A DNA stretch of 64,000 nucleotides from Streptomyces roseifaciens (GCF_001445655.1 NZ_LNBE01000004.1:744001-808000), one strand, 5' to 3'; counted from the first letter of the stretch, positions 1 through 9,041 are shown. Made by a program: numbers and translations. Notes: generated from the letters alone by a model not told the origin.

Positions 1-537
1 GAAGGAGCCCTCAGCCGCGGCCTCGGCCACGTCGACGGCCAGACCGAGGCACTGCTCCACATCACTCACGCCCGCGCCTTCGCCGCAGTCGACGCGAGGT
101 CCGCAGCGGCCCGCGCCCTGCTCGCAGCCGAGGACGCCCTGCTCCGCGACGACTGCCCCCAACCCAGCTTCTCCCTCGTCAGCGGGCCGGCCGCCGGCAC
201 CGTCGCAAGCCACACGGCCCGTACGCTCACCGACCTCGCCGATCACCTCGGTACCGAGCAACAGCACCGCGATGCGCTCGTCCGCTGGGATCCCGAGAAG
301 TACAAGCGCGTCCACGCCCTCACCTATGCCGACCTCGGCGACAGCCTCGCCGCCCAGGCCCGTGCCGATGAGGCCGTCGCCGCCTGGAACCAGGCCCTCA
401 CGCTGATGGAGGGCATGACCTCCGACCGCACCCGCAAGGCGATCACCTCCATCCGATCGACCCTGGTGATCTACCAACGGCGCAAAGTGCCCGGCGCAGC
501 CGATCTCGCCCGCCGCGCCCGGGAGGCGCTCGCCTAA
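1..537 (+). CDS. TPR-type regulator, C-terminal part (5' end outside window)
   Basis: An open frame runs from the first base to a TAA at 535-537 and gives 178 residues. The sequence is rich in Ala and Leu with repeated helix pairs, such as a segment with AQARADEAVAAWNQAL, which is the usual look of tetratricopeptide repeats. In Streptomyces such C-termini belong to XRE-type regulators whose DNA-binding domain is at the N-terminus, so that domain should lie upstream of the window. The next gene, a Nudix hydrolase, starts one base after the stop, so the two are almost certainly co-transcribed. The regulator identity is inferred from architecture and neighbour only. Confidence 0.7.
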   Translation, partial: EGALSRGLGHVDGQTEALLHITHARAFAAVDARSAAARALLAAEDALLRDDCPQPSFSLVSGPAAGTVASHTARTLTDLADHLGTEQQHRDALVRWDPEKYKRVHALTYADLGDSLAAQARADEAVAAWNQALTLMEGMTSDRTRKAITSIRSTLVIYQRRKVPGAADLARRAREALA

Positions 538-538
538 C

Positions 539-1081
539 ATGCCCACCAACCCGGCCGACGAAGGGACCCCCGTGGCTCAGCCGACAACCGATGACCAGCC
601 CAAGGCGCTCAAGCCCGCCCTGGAATCCATGACCCTGCTGGTCGCCGCCGTCATCGTCCACGACAAGACCACCAACCGCGTGGTCCTCCTCCAGCGCAGT
701 GACCAGGCCAAATTCGCAAAGGGCAAGTGGGACCTCCCCGTCGGCAAGAGCGAGCCCGGCGAACCCATCACCGAAACGGCGGTTCGCGAGCTGTATGAGG
801 AGACCGGCCTGACCGTGAAGCCGGCAGCGCTCAAGGTCGCCCACGTCATCCACGGCGCCTGGGGCGTGGAGGCCCCGAACGGCTTTCTCACGGTCGTCTT
901 CGTCACCCACGAGTGGGCCGGTGAACCCGAAAATCGCGAACCGAAGAAGCACGCCCAGGTGCAGTGGGTGGGCGTAGACGCCGTCCCAGAGGAATTCGTC
1001 GATACCACCGCCAGGGCTCTTCACCATTACCTGGCTGGCGGTCCGCAAGTCTCGCTGGACGGCTGGGGACAGGGCTCCTAA
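539..1081 (+). CDS. Nudix hydrolase
   Basis: This 180-residue protein hydrolyses a nucleoside diphosphate linked to some other group; the substrate cannot be read from sequence. The full Nudix box is present at about residues 77-99: GKSEPGE, seven residues, then REL, Y, EE and TGL, so the metal-binding glutamates are intact. The first 30 residues are a polar, probably disordered extension, and the fold begins near the segment MTLLVAAVIVHD. The ATG follows the stop of the TPR regulator after a single base, so translation is probably coupled. TPR-regulator plus Nudix pairs recur in Streptomyces, but their role is not established. Confidence 0.88.
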   Translation: MPTNPADEGTPVAQPTTDDQPKALKPALESMTLLVAAVIVHDKTTNRVVLLQRSDQAKFAKGKWDLPVGKSEPGEPITETAVRELYEETGLTVKPAALKVAHVIHGAWGVEAPNGFLTVVFVTHEWAGEPENREPKKHAQVQWVGVDAVPEEFVDTTARALHHYLAGGPQVSLDGWGQGS

Positions 1082-1136
1082 TTGCTCGCGAGGGAGGTGC
1101 TCCACGCCGCACGGTTGCATCAGCTGGCAGTTCAGG

Positions 1137-1358
1137 TTAAGCCGCCGCAGGCTGGACTGGGCCTTCTGCCACGTGGCGCTGATTAGGGAACACAGCGCCA
1201 CGCAGCAGGGCGAGCGGAATCCGGCCATGGTTCGGCCCCACCACTACCTCGCCGCTGAGGTGGTGATACTCGATGCTCGTCACGGGGAGAGCACGCCCCG
1301 CCAGCGAAGCACTCACTTCGACAACGGACACCTGCAGGACGATGGCATCACGCTCCAC
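1137..1358 (-). CDS. Possible small protein at the end of the helicase operon
   Basis: This 73-codon frame has a GTG start that overlaps the 3' end of the preceding minus-strand gene by 11 bases. I recognise no domain. Codon third positions lean to G/C about as much as in the upstream gene, and the frame fits the spacing of an operon. There is no clear Shine-Dalgarno sequence, so translation would depend on coupling. It may equally be chance. Nothing else convincing lies between the Nudix stop at 1081 and 1348. Confidence 0.33.
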   Translation of the reverse strand: MERDAIVLQVSVVEVSASLAGRALPVTSIEYHHLSGEVVVGPNHGRIPLALLRGAVFPNQRHVAEGPVQPAAA

Positions 1359-2703
1359 CGACTGCGCGTAGGGCGGGACGAGGACCTGCCTTCCTGAGGC
1401 TTTCGAGGCACGCCTCCACGCTCCTCTGAAGGCTCTCCAATTTCTCGACCATATCGGCCTCGTACATGTCGGCCAAATCGTTCAGATCCAGTTGCTCGAA
1501 CGCTTTCGAAGCCTTCTGTACATTGCTGTAGAACCTGGCCTGACGCTCCCGAATGTTGACTGCCGGGTCAGCCTTGATCGACTCGGCGATGAGCTGCTGG
1601 ACAGTCTCGTACGCCTCAGTGATTGACTCAGCCGGGTTGACGTCCGCCAAGTGCTCAATTTGTGCCAATTGGCGCTCTGCTTCGGATTTCACCTCAACGG
1701 AGGCTTCGATGATCTGGCCCGCTGGGGTTTTAAAATTCCCCTGCTCCGCGATCTTGCGGACATAGTCGAGCTGGTCTGTCCGCCTAGTCTCTGCAGCCAC
1801 TGCCTTCTTCAGCTGAGGGACTTCAGCTACGGTCCGTGCCATGGCAGCCTGAAGTTCTGGGTCTTCCCCTAGCCTTTGCATCAAGGCTTCGCGTGCAGCT
1901 TCTGCCGTCTTTGCGTCCGCGAGAATTGCAGTCCGGAGGTCGCTCGGATGATGGGCAACGTGGAGAGCCCCCACGAAGCTGGTGCCCGCCGCCTCGGCCT
2001 CCGCAGCAATGTTCTGGCGCCTATCTGTGCTGCGTTCGGCGCTCGTGAAATATTCACTCCACGTTTCACCATCGGGCAGTTCGACATCTACACCGGGGGC
2101 GAGATCCTCAGAGGCTGGAACGACACGAGCCTCTGCCGCACGCTCCCACGCCCGGTAGAAACGCATCACACGAGAGGGTTTTGTTCCTGCCATGTCAGCA
2201 AAATCCTTTGCCGACACCTTCGTAACCTCATTGTTCTCGTCAAGAGAAGATCCCGACTTCTTCCCCTGCCCTGAGCCCGGTTGGACGTTACGAGCCACCA
2301 AGAGGCCGAAGCGCCATCCTCCTGAGCGAGTGTACGCACCAAAGTCGCGTGCGTCGCGCTGGACCAGGTCGATCTCAGCAGCCCGCCGTTCAGGCTCACG
2401 CAGGCTATCGACCGGGACGTCAAGCGCTCGCGCGAGCAGGTCGAGTGTGTCCTCATCGTCACCGATGAGACGCACGACGTCATCCAGCGTTCGCCCCAGT
2501 CCGCCAGTGGGTGCCGTGGTTACGAACGACTCGAAGGTGTTGTGTGTAACCTCCTCGCCCCGAGGTGTCGTGAACTGTCGCCACGATCCTTCTTCCAGCA
2601 CACGCCGGATCAAGCCTGGGGCGGTCTCCATCCCGTTGAGAGTGGAACGGACAGACGAACTTAGGACGTTGACCAACACGGCGTTACCGTCTGATCGGCT
2701 CAT
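1348..2703 (-). CDS. Unrecognised HTH/coiled-coil protein co-transcribed with helicase
   Basis: This is a 451-residue protein of unknown function. The N-terminal ~100 residues (with GLGRTLDDVVRLIGDDEDTL) recall, from memory, a module in small proteins of actinomycete plasmids and phages. Residues ~160-195 (VSAKDFADMAGTKPSRVMRF) look like a helix-turn-helix. From ~240 to the end the protein is almost wholly charged helix, probably coiled coil. There is no signal peptide or membrane segment. The ATG overlaps the helicase stop in an ATGA arrangement and has a strong GGAGGA site five bases upstream. Tight coupling to an HNH-helicase suggests a DNA-binding partner or specificity subunit. That is inference. 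Confidence 0.8.
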   Translation of the reverse strand: MSRSDGNAVLVNVLSSSVRSTLNGMETAPGLIRRVLEEGSWRQFTTPRGEEVTHNTFESFVTTAPTGGLGRTLDDVVRLIGDDEDTLDLLARALDVPVDSLREPERRAAEIDLVQRDARDFGAYTRSGGWRFGLLVARNVQPGSGQGKKSGSSLDENNEVTKVSAKDFADMAGTKPSRVMRFYRAWERAAEARVVPASEDLAPGVDVELPDGETWSEYFTSAERSTDRRQNIAAEAEAAGTSFVGALHVAHHPSDLRTAILADAKTAEAAREALMQRLGEDPELQAAMARTVAEVPQLKKAVAAETRRTDQLDYVRKIAEQGNFKTPAGQIIEASVEVKSEAERQLAQIEHLADVNPAESITEAYETVQQLIAESIKADPAVNIRERQARFYSNVQKASKAFEQLDLNDLADMYEADMVEKLESLQRSVEACLESLRKAGPRPALRAVGGA

Positions 2704-4610
2704 TCTTCCTCCTTCAACCAGCCGTCCAGCATGTCAACTCGCTTGTAAAGCGAATCCAGCGGGGCATCGGTGACCTTGTTGCCCAAATGTTGGTTCATTT
2801 CGCTGTGGATGTGCGAGTGAGGGACGCCCCTCATGATCGACAGCTTGCTGACCTTCCTCCTAATCAATAGCCGGACATCCTTCTTCCGGTCGGAGAGTGT
2901 CGCGTGCGTGGGCGTCGCGTTCCGTTGGTGGGGCACAGGGGTTGCTTGGCCACCGAGGCGAAGAACGAGTGCAACGGCTTCGGGAGTCATACTTCGCGGG
3001 AGGGCAGATCCGGCAGCACTCAATACAGCTTCGGCCTTAACCTTCTCCTCCGTTGTGATGGCCTCACCATTCGCGATGGTGGCGTGATGCCTTGCAATCG
3101 AGGATCCGATCACCTCGATGGTCGGGATCAGTGACGGAGGTTTATCGGGATCGTCGTCACCTTCCTGGGACTCACGGACCCGCTTCTCCTCATCGGCCAG
3201 CACCGCGTCCACGGTCTTCTCAATGTCTCTCGCATACGACAGAAGCGGCTCAATAGACGGGATGAATACTCGTGCAGTGGTTTCATCCTCTTCGCCCCGC
3301 ATCCGAACAAAGCGCCCGACCACTTGGATAAAGAACATCTGCGTGCGTACACGCGAGGCGTATACACCTACCGCGAGTCGCGGAATATCCACGCCCTCGG
3401 CCACCATCTGCACCGCAATGATCCATTGCTGACTGGAGGCAGCAAATTCCTTGATGACCTTGGATGCCTCGGGATCGTCCGACACGGCGATAGCTGGTCG
3501 CTCGCCCGTAATTCGTTCGAGAATCGCAGCGTAGGCGCGTGCAGCGCTCTGGTCACTGGCGACCACCAGGCCACCTGCATCCGGGGTGTCGATTCGAGCC
3601 TGCGTCAAGGCGGCATGTGCTTCAGTGAGTACTGAAGGAATCCACTCTCCGTTCCAATCAAGGGCTGCGCGCAGCGCAGGGGGGACAGTCTTCTCGTCGG
3701 TCTCGGCCAGAGTGATGGACGTGGTGGCCAGCTCGCCAGAACGACGCCACTTGGACTCACCGTCCATGGCCGGAAAGACTGCCGGACGCACCACGCCGCC
3801 GTCTGCTAGGGCCATACCATAGTCGTAGTTGTACCCGGGCATGGCGCGACCGTTCTCGTAGTGCACGAACGGGATCGGTTTTGCATCGCTACGAAACGGG
3901 GTTCCGGAGAGCAGTAGCCTGCGAGTGGCGAGCTCGAAGGCATCCTTGAGGGCTTGTCCCCAAATGAGGTTCTCTCCGTCGCCTGCGTGATGGATCTCAT
4001 CGAAGACCACGAGGGCGCGGTCGGAAGTCAACTTGCGCCACAGGAGCGGCGAGGACGCTACGGCCTGGTACGTGACCACGACGCCGTCGTAGTCGCTGCC
4101 CACGGTCCCATTCTTGTTCACGAAGGTATCGTCGAGCTGCACTCCCTTTTTGTGGGCGGCTTCAGCCCACTGACGGCGCAGATGTGCAGTGGGAACCACC
4201 ACCACGAGGCGACTGATAGTCCTCTGCTCGATCAGATCCTGAGCAATGGTCAGTGCGAAGGTGGTCTTACCCGCTCCTGGAGTGGCCACGACCAGGAAGT
4301 TGCCGCTCTCGCCGCCATTACGGCCGTGGTAGCGCTCACGAGCCTCCTGCTGCCACTCGCGCAGTCCGAACGCATCTGCCATAGAAGTCGTTCCCTTCTT
4401 CACGTTGCACCCCGGGCAGAGCGCCTGCCCATTCACGACGTCCGTTGGTCCACCTTTGGACCACGCTTGCACGTGGTCTCCGTGCCAGCCCGGAGGCAGC
4501 TCTTGACCGCATCCTGAGCACTGCCCGTCGGCGGCGAGGAACAACGCGACGCGCTCATCGCTGTTGAACGCCCGCCGCCGGTCACGAGGCCCGTCAGAGA
4601 CTCCTGTCAT
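2700..4610 (-). CDS. HNH-domain superfamily 2 helicase (DEAH-like)
   Basis: This ATP-driven DNA translocase/helicase has an N-terminal HNH module and 636 residues from the chosen start. The HNH-like zinc domain (residues ~25-75) has CSGCG, DHVQAWSKGG and LCPGCN. Helicase motifs follow: Walker A GAGKT, motif II DEIHH, motif III LSGTPFR, and motif VI QVVGRFVRMRG. The C-terminal ~130 residues are not recognised. The frame extends to a TTG at 4697, but the ATG at 4610 (MTGVSDG) is the more natural start and sits just before the HNH domain. The layout resembles restriction and phage-defence helicases, but no methyltransferase is beside it. It is the first gene of the operon with the 451-residue protein. 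Confidence 0.88.
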   Translation of the reverse strand: MTGVSDGPRDRRRAFNSDERVALFLAADGQCSGCGQELPPGWHGDHVQAWSKGGPTDVVNGQALCPGCNVKKGTTSMADAFGLREWQQEARERYHGRNGGESGNFLVVATPGAGKTTFALTIAQDLIEQRTISRLVVVVPTAHLRRQWAEAAHKKGVQLDDTFVNKNGTVGSDYDGVVVTYQAVASSPLLWRKLTSDRALVVFDEIHHAGDGENLIWGQALKDAFELATRRLLLSGTPFRSDAKPIPFVHYENGRAMPGYNYDYGMALADGGVVRPAVFPAMDGESKWRRSGELATTSITLAETDEKTVPPALRAALDWNGEWIPSVLTEAHAALTQARIDTPDAGGLVVASDQSAARAYAAILERITGERPAIAVSDDPEASKVIKEFAASSQQWIIAVQMVAEGVDIPRLAVGVYASRVRTQMFFIQVVGRFVRMRGEEDETTARVFIPSIEPLLSYARDIEKTVDAVLADEEKRVRESQEGDDDPDKPPSLIPTIEVIGSSIARHHATIANGEAITTEEKVKAEAVLSAAGSALPRSMTPEAVALVLRLGGQATPVPHQRNATPTHATLSDRKKDVRLLIRRKVSKLSIMRGVPHSHIHSEMNQHLGNKVTDAPLDSLYKRVDMLDGWLKEEE

Positions 4611-5568
4611 AACTCCGCAGAGTATCCGCCAGGTCTGACAACGGGCCCTGGAAGTCTGGGAACTGATGGGCCGACCCTGCCAGTTGTGGATCACCAAGGC
4701 GGGAGCGGCGCTGTCTTCTGTACCACTCCGGTTCCTGCGCTGCCGGGTGGCGGGCCGGCAGGGGTGCCCTGCGGTGCGGGACTAACCGCCTCATATATGA
4801 CCGAACATGACCACGCGACATGACAGGCTCGTCGTCCCGCTACGAAGCGATCTTGCTGTCAGTCCTCACAAGGAGTTGCTATCAGCAGCACCTCGCGATG
4901 GGCCTTCGGCTGAGATGAGTGTGCCTGGGCAGCGATGGCGATGGCGTGAGCGGACGTATCAAGAGCCGTCGCAAGCTGGACAAAACGTCTCGTGCATGGC
5001 GCCGACTTGCCAGAACGGTGCCGCGCGGCACAACCGCCTTCGATCATGGGTTCGTGGTGCTTGCGAGCCTCGATCGGTCGGTGCACGGACCGAGTGGTAC
5101 TCGCTGATGATCACGTGAGTCCTGGGCGGGCAGCCGGACCGTGTGGGGCCGGCCTACCGTCCACGCTCTCTTGCAGCGGCACGTGAGCCAGTCCTGGCAG
5201 TCCGCACGCAGTCCGCAAGACGCCCGATCAAGACCGTTGCACCCCATCGCCAGCCATCACCAAAAGGTCAGGTCGGCGACCTGCGGCACCTATCGCCTCT
5301 GGTCACCGGCCTGGCTCATTACTAGGAGACCCAAGAAGGCCGCCACTGTATCCAGAGTCTGGACAAGGAGCGAGGGCCGCTACCCCGACTAGGGGGTAGC
5401 GGCCCTCGCTGTCATTCCTGACATCAAGTCAGGGGATTAGTCGAGCGGTGCACACCGGGTGCACAAGGGGGTGGAAGGTAGGCGGTGACAGCGAGAACTG
5501 CTGAGAAGAGTTTTCGCAGGTCACAGCACGTTTTCAGGGCTTCCGCCCAGGCCGCCCGGCCTCGCCTC
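4611..5568. other. Gene-poor stretch between helicase operon and glnA
   Basis: I see no convincing gene in these ~960 bases. The frames present are short, overlap on both strands and lack ribosome sites or recognisable domains. Base composition is visibly less G+C rich than the core genes beyond glnA. A perfect 10-base palindrome TCATATATGA at 4791-4800 lies upstream of the helicase and could be part of its promoter. A smaller inverted repeat CCTGAC/GTCAGG occurs near 5416-5432. The stretch may hold decayed mobile DNA and marks the junction between accessory and core sequence. Confidence 0.5.
5369..5410. terminator. Perfect 18-bp stem hairpin downstream of glnA
   Basis: The arms 5369-5386 (AGCGAGGGCCGCTACCCC) and 5393-5410 are exact reverse complements around a six-base loop. 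It lies about 160 bases beyond the glnA stop. There is no U-tract, as is normal in Streptomyces. It could terminate in both directions and may insulate glnA from the accessory region. Confidence 0.75.
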
Positions 5569-6978
5569 TTAGATGTCGAAGTACATCTCGAACTCGTGCG
5601 GGTGCGGGCGGAGCTGGATCGGGGCGATTTCGTTGGTGCGCTTGTAGTCGATCCAGGTCTCGATCAGGTCGGAGGTGAAGACGCCGCCGGCCTGGAGGTA
5701 CTCGTTGTCCTGCTCCAGGGCGTCGAGGACGGCCGGGAGGGAGGTCGGGACCTGGGGGACGTTCGCGTGCTCGTCGGGGGCGAGCTCGTAGAGGTCCTTG
5801 TCGATCGGCTCGGCGGGCTCGATCTTGTTCTTGACGCCGTCGAGGCCGGCCAGGAGGAGGGCCGAGAAGGCGAGGTACGGGTTCGAGGACGGGTCCGGGG
5901 CGCGGAACTCGACGCGCTTGGCCTTCGGGTTGGAGCCCGTGATCGGGATGCGCATGGCGGCGGAGCGGTTGCGCTGGGAGTAGACCAGGTTGACCGGGGC
6001 CTCGAAGCCGGGGACCAGGCGGTGGTAGGAGTTCACCGTCGGGTTGGTGAAGGCCAGCAGCGACGGGGCGTGCTTGAGGATGCCGCCGATGTAGTAGCGG
6101 GCGGTGTCCGAGAGGCCCGCGTAGCCCTGCTCGTCGTAGAAGAGGGGCTCGCCGCCGGTCCACAGGGACTGGTGGACGTGCATGCCGGAGCCGTTGTCGC
6201 CGAAGATCGGCTTCGGCATGAAGGTGGCGGTCTTGCCGTTGCGCCAGGCGACGTTCTTCACGATGTACTTGAAGAGCATCAGGTCGTCGGCGGCGGCGAG
6301 CAGCGTGTTGAACTTGTAGTTGATCTCCGCCTGGCCGGCCGTGCCGACCTCGTGGTGCTGGCGCTCGACCTGCAGGCCGGCCTTGTCCAGCTCCAGGGAG
6401 ATCTCGGCGCGCAGGTCGGCGAAGTGGTCGACCGGCGGGGCCGGGAAGTAGCCGCCCTTGTAGCGGACCTTGTAACCGCGGTTGTCCTCGACCGCACCGG
6501 TGTTCCAGGCGCCGGCCTCGGAGTCGATGTGGTAGAAGGACTCGTTCGCGGCGGTGTTGAAGCGCACGCTGTCGAAGACGTAGAACTCCGCCTCCGGGCC
6601 GAAGTACGCGGTGTCCGCGATGCCCGTGGAGGCGAGGTAGGCCTCGGCCTTCTTGGCGATGTTGCGCGGGTCACGGCTGTACTGCTCGCCGGTGATCGGG
6701 TCGTGGATAAAGAAGTTGATGTTGAGCGTCTTGTCCCGGCGGAAGGGGTCGACACGAGCCGTCGACAGGTCCGCGCGCAGCGCCATGTCGGACTCGTGGA
6801 TGGCCTGGAAACCGCGGATCGAGGAGCCGTCGAAGGCCAGCTCCTCGGCCGGGTCGAACGCCGCAGCCGGGATCGTGAAGTGCTGCATCACGCCGGGCAG
6901 GTCGCAGAACCGGACGTCGACGAACTTGACGTCCTCGTCCGCGATGAACTTCTTGGCGTCGTCGCCGTTCTGGAACAT
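5569..6978 (-). CDS. glnA: Glutamine synthetase type I
   Basis: GlnA condenses glutamate and ammonia to glutamine using ATP, as a cytoplasmic dodecamer. The 469-residue length is that of the GSI-beta class. The N-terminal beta-grasp domain holds DGSSIRGF; the catalytic domain has the metal-binding PEAEFYVFD, the HVHQSLW segment, and the glutamate-flap region [13 protein letters not shown]. The adenylylation tyrosine near residue 397 is present in KDLYELAP, so GlnE-type control is expected. The ATG follows GGAGGAG at good spacing. A double GlnR box upstream points to nitrogen-dependent transcription. The gene is monocistronic, with a hairpin behind it. Confidence 0.97.
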   Translation of the reverse strand: MFQNGDDAKKFIADEDVKFVDVRFCDLPGVMQHFTIPAAAFDPAEELAFDGSSIRGFQAIHESDMALRADLSTARVDPFRRDKTLNINFFIHDPITGEQYSRDPRNIAKKAEAYLASTGIADTAYFGPEAEFYVFDSVRFNTAANESFYHIDSEAGAWNTGAVEDNRGYKVRYKGGYFPAPPVDHFADLRAEISLELDKAGLQVERQHHEVGTAGQAEINYKFNTLLAAADDLMLFKYIVKNVAWRNGKTATFMPKPIFGDNGSGMHVHQSLWTGGEPLFYDEQGYAGLSDTARYYIGGILKHAPSLLAFTNPTVNSYHRLVPGFEAPVNLVYSQRNRSAAMRIPITGSNPKAKRVEFRAPDPSSNPYLAFSALLLAGLDGVKNKIEPAEPIDKDLYELAPDEHANVPQVPTSLPAVLDALEQDNEYLQAGGVFTSDLIETWIDYKRTNEIAPIQLRPHPHEFEMYFDI

Positions 6979-7111
6979 CCAACTCCTCCTAGCCCGCCCG
7001 TGAACGGCCGGGGTTGTTTCGGTGGCGCGGTCCCTGTGCGGATTCGTGCAGGCTCCGCAGATGCAGTTCCCATGCAGTGGTGCGCGCTGGGGCCGACCCT
7101 AGAGAGACGGG

Positions 7112-7149
7112 ATTTCCCGGGCATGACCCATTTGTTTCGCCGAGGTTAA
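7112..7149 (-). promoter_or_regulatory. Double GlnR box of the glnA promoter
   Basis: Read on the minus strand, the order is TTAAC, six bases, GAAAC, six bases, GTCAT, six bases, GAAAT. This matches the Streptomyces GlnR consensus gTnAc-n6-GaAAc repeated twice with 22-base periodicity, one mismatch per half. A -10-like TAGGGT follows near 7097-7102, which would put the start about 110 bases before the glnA ATG. GlnR activates glnA under nitrogen limitation in related species. Confidence 0.85.
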
Positions 7150-7307
7150 CCGGGATGCGGCCGGTACGTGCTCTGAAACACGGTCGTGGGGCGGATACGG
7201 AAACGGATGCGGAAGCGGATACGGCATACGGTGGCGGGGCCGGTGCGTCACACGGACGTGCGACCCCGGGCCGAAGGGAACGAATGCGGGCGCAGTACCT
7301 TGGACGG

Positions 7308-7775
7308 GTGGACAACAGGCAAGCAATCGGCTCATGGCTCTCCGGCCCGCGCGCGGCCGCCGAGGAGATGGGCGTCGACTTCGGGCACCGGGGTGAGCGC
7401 CTCGGGCTCCCGGCGGACGGGCCCGGCTCCATCGCCCCGCTCGGACGGCGCTTCGGCGCCGTTTTCATCGACTGGGCGCTGTGCATGCTCATCGCCTACG
7501 CCCTCCTCGCGGACGGCAAGCCCCAGCAGACGGGCAACTGGGCCCTGCTGATCTTCTTCGTACTCAGTGTCGTCACTGTCGGTACGGTCGGCTGCACCCC
7601 CGGCAAGCGCCTCCTCGGGCTGCGCGTCGTCAGCGAGGGCGGCGGACGCCTCTCGCTGCCCCGCGTCCTGTTCCGCAGCGTACTCCTCGCCGTCGTCATC
7701 CCGGCCGTCATCTGGGACCGCGACACCCGCGGCCTGCACGACCGCCTCGCCCGCGCCGTACAGGTGCGGATCTGA
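7308..7775 (+). CDS. RDD family membrane protein
   Basis: This 155-residue integral membrane protein has an RDD domain. Residues ~45-150 carry the family's arginine and two aspartates (LGRRFGAVFIDW near 48-59, and WDRDTRGLHDRLA at the end). About three hydrophobic segments are visible. The function is not established; some RDD proteins have been linked to ion transport. I chose the GTG at 7308 (VDNRQAIG) because a TACCTT -10 box at 7296-7301 ends six bases before it, implying a leaderless transcript. An ATG 24 bases upstream is the alternative. It is divergent from glnA and convergent with the DUF4191 gene. Confidence 0.88.
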   Translation: MDNRQAIGSWLSGPRAAAEEMGVDFGHRGERLGLPADGPGSIAPLGRRFGAVFIDWALCMLIAYALLADGKPQQTGNWALLIFFVLSVVTVGTVGCTPGKRLLGLRVVSEGGGRLSLPRVLFRSVLLAVVIPAVIWDRDTRGLHDRLARAVQVRI

Positions 7776-7795
7776 CCGACCGCACACACATCACA

Positions 7796-7837
7796 AAGAG
7801 GGCGGGGCGGATCCGAAAGGATCCGCCCCGCCCTCTT
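7796..7837. terminator. Bidirectional hairpin between RDD and DUF4191 genes
   Basis: A perfect 19-bp stem (7796-7814 with 7819-7837) closes on a GAAA tetraloop. It lies 20 bases after the RDD stop and 21 bases after the DUF4191 stop, so it can serve both convergent genes. Confidence 0.9.
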
Positions 7838-7858
7838 CGATTTCCCGCCGTCCGCGCC

Positions 7859-8542
7859 TCAGCGGCCCTTCGGCGCCCGCATGCCCTTGGGCATCGGGCC
7901 CTTCGGGATCGGCATGTTCTTCATGGGATCGCCCATCGCCCGCAGGCGGTCGGTGGTCGCCGTGACCTTGTCGCCGGGGACCACGCGCGGCAGCTTGGCC
8001 AGCGTCGTGCGCATCTTCTTCAGCGGCAGCTGGCCCTCGCCGTTGCCGATGATGAAGTCGTGCACGGGGACGTCCGTCACGATGCGCGCCATCTTGCGCT
8101 TCTCGGCCGCCAGCAGGCCCTTGACCCGGCCGGGGTTGCCCTCGCCGATGAGGACGATGCCGGCCTTGCCGACGGCCCGGTGGACCATGTCCTCGTCACG
8201 GTTGAAGGCGACGGCGGTCGTGGTCGTCCACTGCCGGCCCATCTGCTGCTCCAGGATGGATGCGGCAGCGCCCCGCACGCCCTCCATCTTGCTGTTGTAG
8301 GCGCGCTGGGCGCGCTGGCCGAAGACGATCGCCATCGCGAGGAACGCCAGCAGGACGCCCAGAAGGCCCAGGTAGACCGGGTGGCCGATCGCGAAGCCCA
8401 CGGCGAGCAGGACACCGAGGGTCACGATGCCCACGGCAGCGACGACGAGACCGACCTTCGGGTCAGCCTCTCGCGTCATCTTGTACGACAGGACGATCTG
8501 CTGCAGTCGCCCCTGCTTCTCAGGTGTTGCCTTCCTCGCCAT
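7859..8542 (-). CDS. DUF4191 membrane protein
   Basis: This 227-residue protein belongs to the actinobacterial DUF4191 family of unknown function. Two close transmembrane helices occupy residues ~30-75. The rest is a soluble basic domain with the conserved stretch containing GKAGIVLIGEG. The tail is rich in Lys, Pro, Gly and Met. It starts ten bases after the stop of the small upstream gene, so the two form an operon. Its place between glnA and lipA is conserved in Streptomyces as I recall it, but no functional link is known. Confidence 0.88.
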   Translation of the reverse strand: MARKATPEKQGRLQQIVLSYKMTREADPKVGLVVAAVGIVTLGVLLAVGFAIGHPVYLGLLGVLLAFLAMAIVFGQRAQRAYNSKMEGVRGAAASILEQQMGRQWTTTTAVAFNRDEDMVHRAVGKAGIVLIGEGNPGRVKGLLAAEKRKMARIVTDVPVHDFIIGNGEGQLPLKKMRTTLAKLPRVVPGDKVTATTDRLRAMGDPMKNMPIPKGPMPKGMRAPKGR

Positions 8543-8552
8543 AAGGCGAAGT

Positions 8553-8813
8553 TTACGTCGCCTGCGGACCGGGGGCCGCCACGGCCTCCAGCACGTGCTG
8601 CGCCTCGCGCCTGTCCTTGGCGCGGCGGCGGTCCTCCAGCACCGCGGTCCAGGCGTTGCGCCGGGCGGTGCGCTGGCCGCCGCGCATCAGCAGCCCCTCC
8701 AGGGCCCGCAGGGCCCCGGTGACGGACGGGGGCCGGACGGAGAGCGTCGCGGGGAGGGTGGAAGCGGCGCGGGTGGCTGTCGCCATCGCTGCCTGGGCGG
8801 GCGCGGCCTGCAT
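8553..8813 (-). CDS. Small conserved hypothetical protein
   Basis: An 86-residue, Ala/Arg-rich protein without a recognised domain. I chose the ATG at 8813 (MQAAPAQAAMAT) because a GAGGGGA ribosome site precedes it; an ATG 33 bases upstream lacks one. The C-terminal half (RTARRNAWTAVLEDRRRAKD) is strongly basic and helical. It is followed after ten bases by the DUF4191 gene, so the two are probably one transcript. A gene of this size sits in this slot in other Streptomyces from memory. Confidence 0.65.
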   Translation of the reverse strand: MQAAPAQAAMATATRAASTLPATLSVRPPSVTGALRALEGLLMRGGQRTARRNAWTAVLEDRRRAKDRREAQHVLEAVAAPGPQAT

Positions 8814-8988
8814 GTCGTTGTCCCCTCGGGAGCGGAAGTGAATCATTGGGCAGCGGGGGGCTGGCGGTGCGTACCGACGGAGAAGTGTGCTGGGAAACGC
8901 CGTGCATGGGAACTGCTGTGCGTGCCCCTATCGTCACCGAACGGTGTTACCAACGCATGACCTCTCGGTCAAACACCTATGAAACGTT

Positions 8989-9041
8989 GACGCGGCCCGC
9001 ATCGTCCCCACCGTCGTACGGGGGGTGATGCGGGCCGCGTC
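8989..9041. terminator. Hairpin downstream of lipA
   Basis: Arms 8989-9003 (GACGCGGCCCGCATC) and 9027-9041 are exact complements, with further pairing possible inside the loop (CCCC with GGGG). It starts about 40 bases beyond the lipA stop on the minus strand. Confidence 0.8.

Noticed and set aside
4807..5392. Several short overlapping frames that might be transposase remnants
   Set aside because: No transposase motif, inverted repeats or consistent frame could be recognised on either strand.
5411..5480. Attachment-site-like direct repeat of GTGCAC near glnA
   Set aside because: Repeat units are only six bases, and no integrase or second copy at the far edge is present in the window.
5485..7149. 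Long plus-strand frame of 554 codons opposite glnA
   Set aside because: It is the complementary shadow of the highly biased glnA gene, without a recognisable protein.
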